Shown here in pieces: positions 23,669 through 31,587 of a DNA stretch of 64,000 nt; the first letter of the stretch is position 1; every line of letters begins with the position of its first letter. The notes beneath the pieces were generated by a model. The model was given only the letters and a program-made list of their open reading frames with translations, made no database searches and was not told where the DNA came from. Made by a program: the position numbers and the translations under genes. The stretch spans positions 1 to 64,000 of the forward strand of contig CAWJSC010000002.1 of assembly GCA_963845425.1 (NCBI GenBank), given 5' to 3'. The stretch comes from DATDAH01 sp963845425. Its GTDB lineage: Bacteria > Actinomycetota > Acidimicrobiia > Acidimicrobiales > DATDAH01.

Positions 23669-23718
23669 GAACTGGCGCCCGATTTCCCGGCCATGACCGG
23701 CAAATCGGGCGTCAGAAC
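23669..23718. repeat. Palindrome family B, copy 4
   Basis: gaactggcgcccgattt and aaatcgggcgtcagaac pair with mismatches in the outer part. The core cccggccatgaccgg contains a further CCGG/CCGG stem. It lies between two genes on the minus strand, 7 bp downstream of the lipoprotein stop. Confidence 0.7.
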
Positions 23719-23725
23719 GGGAGGG

Positions 23726-24211
23726 TCAGGTGGTGACGGCGACGAGGTCGCGGTCGGCGACGGGTCCGTCGAGGACGAGCTGGAGCTCCTGGGCCTCGGC
23801 GATCTCGATGCAAGCCTGATCGCCGGCGTCGGGCTGGCCACCCACCTCGAGACGGATACGGACCTCGCTGTCGGTCTCCTCGACGACCGAGGCCCGGGCG
23901 CCGTAGCACTCCTGGACTCCGCCGTAGAAGTGGATCAGGACGGCGTTCGGGTCGTCGGGGTCAGGGACGATCTCGTCCGGCGTGGCCACGATCGGGTTCA
24001 CCAGGTCCTCGGTCGGCTCGATGCGGGTCCACGTCAGGGTGGGCTCGCTGCCGTCGTCGGTCCCAGGCGGGCTGGAGACCGCGGTGTCGGGATCGACGGT
24101 CGTGGACGACCCGTCGTCGCCGGCGACGACCTCGCTGTCGTCATCGCCGCAGGCGGCCGCCAGCGAGGCGACGACCAGCAGGGACAACAGGACTCGGGTG
24201 ACCTGGCGCAT
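23726..24211 (-). CDS. Secreted lipoprotein, unknown function
   Basis: A 161-residue protein from ATG 24211, starting MRQVTRVLLSLLVVASLAAA-C. This is a clear type II signal peptide with lipobox LAAC, followed by an acidic Asp/Ser/Thr linker. The globular part (LTWTRIEPTEDLVNPIVATP, VLIHFYGGVQECYGARASVV, EVRIRLEVGGQPDAGDQACI) contains two Cys likely to form a disulfide, and it resembles small actinobacterial lipoproteins of unknown role. An upstream start to 24253 would put residues before the signal peptide and is rejected. Palindrome B4 follows the stop by 7 bp. Confidence 0.75.
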   Translation of the reverse strand: MRQVTRVLLSLLVVASLAAACGDDDSEVVAGDDGSSTTVDPDTAVSSPPGTDDGSEPTLTWTRIEPTEDLVNPIVATPDEIVPDPDDPNAVLIHFYGGVQECYGARASVVEETDSEVRIRLEVGGQPDAGDQACIEIAEAQELQLVLDGPVADRDLVAVTT

Positions 24212-24279
24212 GAACGTTCTCCTCGGTTCGGGTGACGGCGCCGTTGCCGTCACCGCTTCTGACGACGGTGGGGAACCGA

Positions 24280-25053
24280 TCAGTTCCCGGGATCGGGCAG
24301 GTTCGCGGGGTCCGCACCCGGACCGACGACCAGGACCAGCCGGTCGACGCCAACGGAGGCCAGGCGGCGGCGCTCGGGGCTGTCGGGATCCAGCCAGGCC
24401 CGGCCGAGGCCGGCGAACACCGTGACCAGGAACCCGTCGGGGTCAGCGGACGCCGCCCGCGCCGCGCCCACGACCGCCTCCAGGTCGGGCAGCGCGGCCT
24501 GGGTGTTGATGCCGTCGGCCACCTCGCCGGCGATGGCGGCCAGCTTCGGGCCGAAGGCGGCGACGATGACCGGGGGCGGCGGGTCAGGACGGAGGAAGCC
24601 GCCCACGCCACCCACCGTCCCGGCCCAAGCCGACCGGATCGTGGCGATGTACGCGACCAGCGCGGCCCGCCGCTCGGGATCGTGGGCCGGCTGCCGCCCC
24701 AGCGCGAACTGCTCACCGGCGTAGGAGCCGGTCGGGCTGGTGCCCGCCCCGAGGCCCAGCAGGAGCCGACCGCCGGACACCTCCTGGAGCGTGGCCGCCA
24801 TCTGGGCCACCATCGCGGCCTCCCGATTCGCCTGGTTCAGCACCAGCGGGCCGATCTTGACCCGCTCGGTCACCGCGGCAAGGGCCGACAACAGGGTCCA
24901 GCCCTCCAACACGTGGTCCTGGCTGTGGACCACCCCCGACAGGTGGTCCCAGGTCCAGATGCCGCCCCAGCCCCGTTGCTCGGCGGCGACGGCCAGGTCC
25001 CGGACCTGCGGCCACGAGGCGTCGAAGGGGTCGACCAGGAGATCGAGGTGCAC
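24280..25053 (-). CDS. LLM-class F420-dependent oxidoreductase
   Basis: A 257-residue luciferase-like TIM-barrel protein starting MHLDLLVDPFDASWPQVRDL. Family hallmarks are AEQRGWGGIWTWDHL, TERVKIGPLVLNQANREAAM, ATLQEVSGGRLLLGLGAGTS and VIVAAFGPKLAAIAGEVADG. Such proteins bind coenzyme F420 or FMN and transfer hydride to small molecules; the substrate is unknown. At 257 residues it is shorter than the usual 300-340, missing part of the C-terminal region, but it reads to a clean stop after DPANLPDPGN. It is divergent from DoxX, 26 bp apart. Confidence 0.87.
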   Translation of the reverse strand: MHLDLLVDPFDASWPQVRDLAVAAEQRGWGGIWTWDHLSGVVHSQDHVLEGWTLLSALAAVTERVKIGPLVLNQANREAAMVAQMAATLQEVSGGRLLLGLGAGTSPTGSYAGEQFALGRQPAHDPERRAALVAYIATIRSAWAGTVGGVGGFLRPDPPPPVIVAAFGPKLAAIAGEVADGINTQAALPDLEAVVGAARAASADPDGFLVTVFAGLGRAWLDPDSPERRRLASVGVDRLVLVVGPGADPANLPDPGN

Positions 25054-25079
25054 CGGCGGTCAGCGTAGGGTCGGGCCCC

Positions 25080-25610
25080 ATGGGAACTGGGATCGAGCCG
25101 GACGCGGTCAACCTCGCGCTGCTGGGGCTGCGCCTCATCCTCGGCGCCGTCATGCTGGCCCACGGGATCAACCACATCATCGGAGGCGGCAAGATCGCCG
25201 GGACCGGCCGGTGGTTCGAGAGCCTGGGCATGAAGCCCGGCCCGCTGCACGCCTGGCTGGCCAGCCTCACCGAGGTCGGCGCCGGGGTCATGCTGGTGCT
25301 GGGCCTGCTCACCCCGCTGGCCTGCGCCGGGGTGCTGGGCGTGATGCTCGTCGCCCTCGTCACCAACCACTGGAAGAACGGGTTCTTCATCTTCCGGCCG
25401 GGCGAGGGCTACGAGTACGTCCTGACCCTCATCGTGGTCAGCCTCTGCCTGGCCCTGCTCGGCTCCGGCGAGTGGTCGGTCGACGACGCCTTGGAGACCA
25501 CCGACCTCGCCGGCTGGAGCGGGCTCTGGATCGCCCTCATCGCCGGCGGCGGCGGCACCGCGGCCCTACTCGGCATCTTCTGGCGGCCGCCGGCCAAGAC
25601 CGAGGATTGA
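25080..25610 (+). CDS. DoxX-family membrane protein
   Basis: A 176-residue integral membrane protein with four to five helices: LALLGLRLILGAVMLAHGIN, LASLTEVGAGVMLVLGLL, PLACAGVLGVMLVALVTNHW, YVLTLIVVSLCLALLGSG and GLWIALIAGGGGTAALLGIF. The segment LMLAHGINHIIGGGKIAGTG and the GEGYEYVLTL motif are characteristic of DoxX proteins, which are found as partners of quinone or thiol redox systems and in envelope oxidative-stress complexes (mycobacterial DoxX with SodA and SseA). ATG 25080 is 26 bp from the divergent F420 gene. Its stop overlaps a TTG start of a small gene (TTGA). Confidence 0.88.
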   Translation: MGTGIEPDAVNLALLGLRLILGAVMLAHGINHIIGGGKIAGTGRWFESLGMKPGPLHAWLASLTEVGAGVMLVLGLLTPLACAGVLGVMLVALVTNHWKNGFFIFRPGEGYEYVLTLIVVSLCLALLGSGEWSVDDALETTDLAGWSGLWIALIAGGGGTAALLGIFWRPPAKTED

Positions 25611-25766
25611 GGCGGCTCCTCGGCCGCATCGGCCGGGCGGTGGTCATCGGGGTGGCGACGATCTTCGTGCGCAAGCCGGAGCCCGACCAGCACTGGTCGG
25701 AGCCGCCGACCGTGCCCGTTCGACGACGAGGCCGACGCCGACGCCTCCGGTGACCCGCCGGCCTGA
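25607..25766 (+). CDS. Small coupled protein after doxX, one-base frameshift
   Basis: TTG 25607 overlaps the DoxX stop and encodes MRRLLGRIGRAVVIGVATIF, a basic start and a short hydrophobic helix, then VRKPEPDQHWSEPPTVP. In the given sequence it continues into an Arg-run to a TGA at 25751. Deleting one C in the CCC near 25718-25720 gives instead VPFDDEADADASGDPPA and a stop at 25764-25766. The acidic tail is far more natural in composition. I read this as a small single-helix membrane protein of about 52 residues with a sequencing insertion. No family recognised. Confidence 0.5.
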
Positions 25767-25789
25767 GGGGCCGGTACGGTCCTCCGACG

Positions 25790-26173
25790 ATGAGTGACAT
25801 CGTGAAGATCAACGCCATCCGCGTGCCCGAGGGCATGGGCGAGATGATCGAGCAGCGCTTCGCGGCGCGGGCCGACGCCATGAACGAGGTCGAGGGCTTC
25901 ATCTCCTTCGAGCTGCTGCGCCCCACCGCCGGCGAGGACCGCTACTTCGTCTACACCCGCTGGGAGACCGAGGCCGCCTTCCAGGCCTGGCGGGAGAGCC
26001 AGCGCTTCGCCGAGAGCCACGCCGGCCAGACGGGTGGCGCCCCCGAGGGCCACGGCGGTCCGCCGGCGGGCCACGGCGAGGGGGCCGAGGGCCCCGGGGC
26101 GAGCTCCGGCCCCGTCGGCATGGGCGCCGACCTCCTCGAGTTCGAGACGGTCCTCTCGGTCACCAAGCCCTAG
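25790..26173 (+). CDS. Heme-degrading monooxygenase, MhuD-like (ABM fold), with Gly/His-rich insertion
   Basis: A 127-residue ferredoxin-like-fold protein starting MSDIVKINAIRVPEGMGEMI. It aligns along its length with my memory of mycobacterial MhuD: VKINAI, GFISFELLRPTAGEDRYFVY, TRWETEAAFQAW and the ending LLEFETVLSVTKP. The heme-handling residues Asn7, Trp66 and His75 of MhuD correspond to Asn8, Trp67 and His77 here. MhuD opens heme to mycobilin and frees iron without CO release. Between His77 and the last strand is an extra stretch of about 25 residues rich in Gly, Pro and His, not in MhuD as I recall it. ATG 25790 is 24 bp after the small gene. Confidence 0.82.
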   Translation: MSDIVKINAIRVPEGMGEMIEQRFAARADAMNEVEGFISFELLRPTAGEDRYFVYTRWETEAAFQAWRESQRFAESHAGQTGGAPEGHGGPPAGHGEGAEGPGASSGPVGMGADLLEFETVLSVTKP

Positions 26174-26192
26174 CGCCGCGACCGTCGCCGGG

Positions 26193-27644
26193 TCAAAGGC
26201 CCAGGCGCTGCCACGGCCCCCAGATCGCGAACGTCAGGGCCCGGCCCGCCTGGATGTTCACGTACAGCGTGTGACCGTCGGGACTGAACGTGGCCCCCGC
26301 GAACTCGTCGTTGACTTGACCGGGCAACTCGTTCTTGGCGATGTCGAACAGCCGCCCGGACGGCGACAGGCCCCGCATGAAGTTGCCGTTGCCGCCGTCC
26401 TCACAGAGCAGCAGCGCCCCACCCCGCCGACGGACGGTGACGTTGTCGGGCAGGTCCAGCGTGTCCGGGCCGGGCGACTCGTAGGCCAGGCGCAACGTCT
26501 GGCTACGCGGGTGGTAGGCCCACACCTGCCCGGAGCCGTTGCCGAAGCCGTTGGCGATCGGCCCGGGGCTGGTCTCGGCCGGACCGCCGCCCTGGGTCGC
26601 GGTGAACCACACCGTGCTCCGGTCGAACACCGCCCCCTCGAGACGAGAGAACAAGGCCGCACCCTGGGCCCGGCCCTGGTCGCCGACGTAACGGATCGCG
26701 GCGTCGTTCGTGGTGGGGGCGGACATCCCTGGCGTGTAGGGGAAGCTGGGAGCCGGGTCGTCGATGTCGACCCACGTGACCCGGTAGCGGGCGCCCGGGG
26801 CCTGAGCGGCCGCGAGGTCGGCGTTGGGCTGCCCCGCCACGGCGAGCATTTGGAGGCGGCCACCGTCGCGGATCCGACCGCCGTGCCAACGCCCGCCGGG
26901 CGGGAGGTAGCGGTACAGGCCCGAAGCAAAGCCGAAATTGTCCTCGGTGAGGTACAGCACCCCCTCAGCCGGGTCGAACGCCGCCGCTTCGTGGGGGAAG
27001 CGACCCGCGGCGGTGATCGGCTCACGCCTGCCCTGCCCGCCGGCGGGCACCTCGAAGATGAACCCATGGGGCTTGGCCAGCGTGATGTTGGACGCCCCGG
27101 TGAAGTCGGGCCCGACGTCGGGACCGTTCACCGTCTCCTCGCAGGTGATCCAGCTGCCCCAGGGCATCGGGCCGCCGGCGCAGTTCATCTGGGTCCCGTT
27201 GAGGCTGGTGAAGGCCCGTTCGACGTTGCCGAAGTGGTCGACCAGGACCGACGTCGTCCCGCCTCGGGCCATGGCGTCGTAGGGCGTCCCCGGCCCGAAG
27301 GCCGCGCCGGGGCCGTTGACCTCGTGGTTGCGGACCAGCCAGACGCGACCGCGACCGGCGGGGAAGGCGGCCATGCCGTCGTGGCGGGCCGGTAGCACCG
27401 TCCCGTCGTCGAGGATCACCGGCGACGCCGTGTCGTGGAAGGACCGGTAGCGGAAGCCGTCGGGCAGCAGGAGGCGCACGACATCGTCCCGTTCGTCGGG
27501 CACCGGCCCCAGGGGCAGGAGTTGACTCCCCGGATGCGCCGCCAGTGGGTCGGTGAGGAACCCGGCGAACGGCCCGGCGAGGACCACCCCGCCGGCGGCG
27601 GCGGTGGCAGCACGGAGAAACTGGCGACGATCGAACGGTGACAT
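26193..27644 (-). CDS. PhoX/DUF839-family secreted protein (alkaline phosphatase-like)
   Basis: A 483-residue protein from ATG 27644 with the Tat motif SPFDRRQFLRAATAAAGG and export signal; the mature part starts around AHPGSQLLPLG. DUF839/PhoX features are VWLVRNHEVNGPG, MNCAGGPMPWGSWITCEETV, KPHGFIFEVPA, GRFPHEAAAFDPAEGVLYLT and LLLCEDGGNGNFMRGLSPSG. PhoX enzymes are Ca/Fe-dependent alkaline phosphatases folded before export, but many actinobacterial members are uncharacterised. The acidic residues in HEAAAFDP and CEDGG are plausible metal ligands. An extra TTG codon upstream is unnecessary. It is convergent with the MhuD-like gene, with 19 bp between stops. Confidence 0.88.
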   Translation of the reverse strand: MSPFDRRQFLRAATAAAGGVVLAGPFAGFLTDPLAAHPGSQLLPLGPVPDERDDVVRLLLPDGFRYRSFHDTASPVILDDGTVLPARHDGMAAFPAGRGRVWLVRNHEVNGPGAAFGPGTPYDAMARGGTTSVLVDHFGNVERAFTSLNGTQMNCAGGPMPWGSWITCEETVNGPDVGPDFTGASNITLAKPHGFIFEVPAGGQGRREPITAAGRFPHEAAAFDPAEGVLYLTEDNFGFASGLYRYLPPGGRWHGGRIRDGGRLQMLAVAGQPNADLAAAQAPGARYRVTWVDIDDPAPSFPYTPGMSAPTTNDAAIRYVGDQGRAQGAALFSRLEGAVFDRSTVWFTATQGGGPAETSPGPIANGFGNGSGQVWAYHPRSQTLRLAYESPGPDTLDLPDNVTVRRRGGALLLCEDGGNGNFMRGLSPSGRLFDIAKNELPGQVNDEFAGATFSPDGHTLYVNIQAGRALTFAIWGPWQRLGL

Positions 27645-27683
27645 GGACAACGACCCCCTGATCCAGCCCGCGCCGCGTCTTTC

Positions 27684-27794
27684 TACTCGACCGGCTCGTC
27701 TGCTGCTGCGACGCCGACGGCGATCCTGTGCCAGGACCGGACCAACAACGTCCGCCTCACCCAGGTGCTGGGGTTCGGCGCCGCCCGCTTCTGA
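27684..27794 (+). pseudogene. Possible gene remnant (C-terminal fragment)
   Basis: In the 156-bp gap between two minus-strand genes, one plus-strand frame reads YSTGSSAAATPTAILCQDRT and NNVRLTQVLGFGAARF before a TGA at 27792-27794. It has no start codon or ribosome-binding site. The composition is protein-like rather than the Arg/Pro-rich pattern of shadow frames. I cannot name a parent gene; it may be chance. Confidence 0.2.
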
Positions 27795-27800
27795 CCCGCG

Positions 27801-28604
27801 TCAGTCCAGGTAGGTCGGCGTGCGGCCCTCGCGGCGGGCGCGGATGTACTCCTCGAGGTTCTGGGTGGTGAGCCGGACCAGGAGCTGGTTGCGGTTCTCC
27901 ATGTCGATGGCGGCCTCCAGGCTGCCCACCTCCAGGGCTGACCACAGCACCTTCTTGGTCATCGACACCCCGTGGGTGGAGAAGCCGCAGATGCGCTCGG
28001 CCAGCTCGTAGGTCGTCTCCAGGAGCCGGTCGTCGGGGACGGTCTGGGACACCAGGCCGATGCGCTCGGCCTCCTCGGCGTGGACATCCCGGCCCGAGAG
28101 GCAGATCTCGAAGGCCCGGGACGACCCGATGGCCCGGGTCAGGGTCCAGGACAGGCCCAGCTCGATGGCGCCGAGGCCGTTGTTGATCCCCGCCGCCCGC
28201 CAGTAAGCCGACTCGGCGGCGATGCGGATGTCGGTACCCATCGACAGGCACATGCCTCCGCCGATGGCGGGGCCGTTGACGGCGCCGATGACGGGCTGGG
28301 GCAGCTTGCGCATCTGGGGGACGATGTCGCCGAAGTACTCCATGGCCCGGATGGCCAGCCGGGAGAGGGTCAGGCCGTCGGCGTGAGGCGGCACCCCGGC
28401 GTCCTCGAGGTCCAGGCCCGAGCAGAAGCCGTCGCCGTTGCCGGTGAGGATCACCACCCAGCAGTCGTTGTCGTGGCCGGCTGCCTCCAGGGCCTCCCGC
28501 AGCGGGATGATCGTGTCGAACGACATGGCGTTCATCCGCTCGGGCCGGTTCAGCGTGATCTGCCGGACGTGCGGACGGGGGTCGGTCACCTCGACGTAGG
28601 CCAT
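27801..28604 (-). CDS. Enoyl-CoA hydratase/isomerase
   Basis: A 267-residue crotonase-fold protein starting MAYVEVTDPRPHVRQITLNR. The oxyanion-hole segments are LTGNGDGFCSGLDLEDAG and NGPAIGGGMCLSMGTDIRIA. The acidic residue in INNGLGAIELGLSWTL is the likely catalytic Glu, while the position of the other Glu of classical crotonase is less clear. VSMTKKVLWSALE and TTQNLEEYIRARREGRTPTY complete the fold. It hydrates or isomerises enoyl-CoA, feeding the acyl-CoA dehydrogenase products encoded nearby. ATG 28604 is 85 bp from the divergent lipoprotein start. An upstream extension to 28805 is a shadow of the lipoprotein gene. Confidence 0.92.
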   Translation of the reverse strand: MAYVEVTDPRPHVRQITLNRPERMNAMSFDTIIPLREALEAAGHDNDCWVVILTGNGDGFCSGLDLEDAGVPPHADGLTLSRLAIRAMEYFGDIVPQMRKLPQPVIGAVNGPAIGGGMCLSMGTDIRIAAESAYWRAAGINNGLGAIELGLSWTLTRAIGSSRAFEICLSGRDVHAEEAERIGLVSQTVPDDRLLETTYELAERICGFSTHGVSMTKKVLWSALEVGSLEAAIDMENRNQLLVRLTTQNLEEYIRARREGRTPTYLD

Positions 28605-28689
28605 GGGCCGAGATCTTGGCAGCCTCCGACCAAGGACTTCGACGGCAGCGCTACCGCGGGACCCGACGTTGCTGCTAAGCCGTCCTCCC

Positions 28690-29982
28690 GTGCATCGACG
28701 CCTCGCTCCGGGTCTCCTGACCCTCCTTGTCCTCCTGGCGGCCGCCTGCGGTGGTGACGACGGCGAAGGCGACGGGGCCACCGAGGCGACCGCGCCGGCC
28801 GCCACGTTCGCGCCACCCTCGGACGCCGAGCCCGCCGACTTCTCCGGGCGGGGGCCGTACGCCGTCGGCCAGATCGACCTCGAACTGGATCCCGAGCACC
28901 GGGTGGCCGTCTTCTACCCGGTCGACCGGGGAACGGTGCCGCCCGGGGCCGAGGCCTACACCTACGCCGGCGAGGACGTCCTCGACCCCACGATCAGCGC
29001 CCTGCTGCCGGGCTCCCTCAGCGGTGAGGTCGCGCCGGCCGACACCTGGGTCGGCCTGCCCGCCAGCGGCGACGGCCCCTTCCCCACCGTGCTCCACAGC
29101 CACGGCTTCTCGGGCAACCTGCGCTTCGGCAACCGGCACAACGCCGCGGTCGCCTCCTGGGGCTACGTCGTCGCTGCGGTGGACCACCCCGAACGGGGCC
29201 TCGCCTCGATCCTGGACGCGTTCGTCGCCGGCGAGGAGGACGAGCGGGAGCGACCTGACGAGTACCTCGACAGCGATCAGCTCATCGCCGGACTCGACCT
29301 TCTCGCCGAGACCAACGAGCAGGCCGACTCCCCCGTCGCCGGCGCCGTCGACACCGAGCAGGTCGCAGCCGAGGGCCACAGCGCCGGCGGCAGCGCCTCG
29401 GGCACGGCGGCCTACGACGACCGGGTGGACCTCTGGATCGGCCAGGCGCCGGGGGCGCCGCTCGAGCCCGGGGCCGACCTGTCGGCGGTCACCGAGGAGG
29501 TCACCGAGGACGGCGTGACCCGCGAGCAGATCGACGACGAGGCCCTCCTCGAGACCACCGACCCGCCGGAGGTGCCGTCCCTCATCATCGCCGCCGAAGG
29601 CGACACCATCATCGAGCTGAACCGGGTGATGCAGACCTACGACTGGCTCACCACCCCCAAGCGCCTGGCGGTGATCGCCGACAGCGGCCACGCGGTGTTC
29701 GTCGACCCCTGCGTGCCCATCCGCGAGGAGGGCGGCCTCAGCCCGTTCGTGGAGGCCCTCGGCCTCGATCCTGCGGAGGTCCCGCTGGTCGAGTTGGGCG
29801 AGAACGGCTGCCTGCCGAACGACACCGACCCCGAGGCCGTCTGGGGCCTGATCGACCACCTCACCGTGGCCCAGCTCAACCAGGTGTTCGGGATCGACAC
29901 CGAGGTGGCCACGGCCTCGCTCGACCCCGACTACCTGGACGAGGCCTTCCCCGGTCTGCTCCGGGAGATCGTCACGAACTAG
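28690..29982 (+). CDS. Lipid-anchored alpha/beta hydrolase
   Basis: A 430-residue protein from GTG 28690 with signal MHRRLAPGLLTLLVLLAAA-C and a lipobox Cys, then a charged linker. The hydrolase domain has FPTVLHSHGFSGNLRF (oxyanion), WGYVVAAVDHPERGLAS, a nucleophile in AAEGHSAGGSASGTAAYD, PSLIIAAEGDTIIE (acid region) and IADSGHAVFVDPC (His). The arrangement is like dienelactone hydrolase or platelet-activating-factor acetylhydrolase relatives and polyester hydrolases. Being outside the membrane, it could cleave esters such as lipids. Two Cys near the C-terminus (VDPCVPIREEGG, GENGCLPND) may form a disulfide. An earlier in-frame start would precede the signal peptide and is rejected. Confidence 0.87.
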   Translation: MHRRLAPGLLTLLVLLAAACGGDDGEGDGATEATAPAATFAPPSDAEPADFSGRGPYAVGQIDLELDPEHRVAVFYPVDRGTVPPGAEAYTYAGEDVLDPTISALLPGSLSGEVAPADTWVGLPASGDGPFPTVLHSHGFSGNLRFGNRHNAAVASWGYVVAAVDHPERGLASILDAFVAGEEDERERPDEYLDSDQLIAGLDLLAETNEQADSPVAGAVDTEQVAAEGHSAGGSASGTAAYDDRVDLWIGQAPGAPLEPGADLSAVTEEVTEDGVTREQIDDEALLETTDPPEVPSLIIAAEGDTIIELNRVMQTYDWLTTPKRLAVIADSGHAVFVDPCVPIREEGGLSPFVEALGLDPAEVPLVELGENGCLPNDTDPEAVWGLIDHLTVAQLNQVFGIDTEVATASLDPDYLDEAFPGLLREIVTN

Positions 29983-29993
29983 CCCTCCACCAG

Positions 29994-30011
29994 CCGCAGT
30001 CGACGCTGCGG
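29994..30011. terminator. Hairpin between convergent genes
   Basis: CCGCAG (29994-29999) pairs with CTGCGG (30006-30011) across a 6-base loop, 12 bp after the lipoprotein stop, in the 91-bp gap before the convergent NuoF-like gene. The gap also holds a direct repeat, gcggagcggagc. No T-run. Confidence 0.35.
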
Positions 30012-30073
30012 AGCGGAGCGCAGCAGCCCTCATGGACCCGCGGCATCGGCGAAGCCGGCGCAGCGGAGCGGAG

Positions 30074-31438
30074 CTATGTGAACGTCCAGTCGGGCTGCTT
30101 GCGGTGCTGGTCGGGGTCGTACCGGTCCAGTTCCACGAGCTTGGGGACGTCCAGGCCCCGGCCCTCGATGCCCCGGCCGTCCAGGGCGGCGACCACGTCC
30201 TCGGGGAACAGCCGCAGGATGCTCGAGACGAGCACCTGTTCCTGGGTGCCCAGGTAGCAGCGGTTGGCGTCGGTGACGGTGAGCAGCCGGGCACCAATGG
30301 CCTCGACGTCGTTGTCGTCGCCCCCGGAGCGGGCGATGCGGTCGAGGCGCTCGGTGATCTCCCCCGAGCCCAGCTTGCAGGGTGAGCACTGGCCGCAGCT
30401 CTCGACGTAGAGGTAGTTGCTGGCCAGGCGGGCCACCTCGACCATGTTCGTGCGGTCGTCGTAGACGATGAAGCCGGCGGAGCCCAGCCCGCCGCCCGCG
30501 TCCCGGAGACCCTCGTAGCTGACCGGGGCGTCGAGGTCGGCGCCGGTCAGCGCGGGGTTGGCGAAGCCCGACAGGACGGCCTTGACGTAACGGCCCTCGC
30601 CCAGACCGCCGGCGTGGGTCTCGATGAGCTCGATGAGCGGGGTGCCCATCTCGACCTCGACCACCGTGGGACGGGCCACGTCGCCCACGACCGTGCAGAC
30701 GATCGGCCCGGGGGACTCCTCGGTGCCCATCGAGCGGTACCACTCGGGGCCCAGGGCCAGGATCTGGGGCACGCTCGCCAGCGTCTCCACGTTGTTGACC
30801 AGGGTCGGGTTGGCCTTGTTCGGGGGCTCGGCGTCCTTCTTGGGCGCCGAGGACCACCCGGCCTGGGGTCCCGTGGCGAACAGTCCCTGCAGGTACGGCG
30901 GGGCCCAGCGGGGCAGGGGCTCCTCACCCTCGATGACCTGGAGAAGGCCGGTCTCCTCCCCGAGCAGGTAGTGGTCGGGGCCGGCCACCAGCTCGAACTC
31001 GACCCCTGCCGTGAGACCGGCCGCCTCCATCTCGGTGAGCGCCCGCTCGAGACGGTCGATCTCGGTGCGGAAGGTGCGCTTCAACCCGATGAAGGCCTTC
31101 GCCGCGCCCACCGTGACGGCGGCGATGGCCGCCCCTTCGATGAGCTGGTACGGGTTGGCCCGGATCAGGGCCCGGTCCTTGAACGTCCCGGGCTCGCCCT
31201 CGGCGGCGTTGACCACGACGTAGCGGTCGCCGGTCTCGGGACGGGCCTGGCCGATCGAGCGCCACTTGCGGGCCGTCGGGAACCCGGCGCCACCCCGGCC
31301 CCGGAGGCCGGAGAGGCTCAGCTCCTGGAGCGTCCCACCCTGGCCCAGCTCCTGGGCCCGGTCGAGGCCGATGCCACCCCCGGCTTCCCACCAGTCGTCG
31401 ATGGTCGGGACCTCACGCAACAGAACCGGCTCGTGCAC
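30074..31438 (-). CDS. NuoF-like NADH:acceptor oxidoreductase, standing alone
   Basis: A 454-residue protein starting MHEPVLLREVPTIDDWWEAG. The FMN/NADH domain has SGLRGRGGAGFPTARKW (residues 43-59), NAAEGEPGTFKDRALIR and GPDHYLLGEETGLLQVIEGE. The iron-sulfur domain has Cys348, 351 and 354 in ESCGQCSPCKLG and Cys394 in NRCYLGTQ, the N3 4Fe-4S pattern of complex I subunit NuoF (also HoxF and the formate dehydrogenase beta subunit). No NuoE-type or other complex I gene flanks it, so it is more likely part of a small soluble NADH-dependent redox complex than of a nuo operon. A possible partner in the window is the molybdoenzyme at 20187 (inference). GTG 31438. Confidence 0.9.
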   Translation of the reverse strand: MHEPVLLREVPTIDDWWEAGGGIGLDRAQELGQGGTLQELSLSGLRGRGGAGFPTARKWRSIGQARPETGDRYVVVNAAEGEPGTFKDRALIRANPYQLIEGAAIAAVTVGAAKAFIGLKRTFRTEIDRLERALTEMEAAGLTAGVEFELVAGPDHYLLGEETGLLQVIEGEEPLPRWAPPYLQGLFATGPQAGWSSAPKKDAEPPNKANPTLVNNVETLASVPQILALGPEWYRSMGTEESPGPIVCTVVGDVARPTVVEVEMGTPLIELIETHAGGLGEGRYVKAVLSGFANPALTGADLDAPVSYEGLRDAGGGLGSAGFIVYDDRTNMVEVARLASNYLYVESCGQCSPCKLGSGEITERLDRIARSGGDDNDVEAIGARLLTVTDANRCYLGTQEQVLVSSILRLFPEDVVAALDGRGIEGRGLDVPKLVELDRYDPDQHRKQPDWTFT

Positions 31439-31587
31439 CCCCCCGTCCTACCCGATCCGGCCGCGACCCCGACGTCAGACGCCGGTGTGGAGGCGGGCGG
31501 CGAAGCGGGGGTCGGTGCCGCCCGAGGCCTGGTGTAGGGCGATGGCGGCCACACCGTCGCTTCGAACAGGGCGGAGGTGAACTGGGC

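Noticed and set aside
31439..31587. Possible fragment (LHQASGGTDPRFAARLHTGV) on the minus strand upstream of the NuoF-like gene
   Set aside because: Too short, without a start codon or known parent; treated as non-coding spacer.
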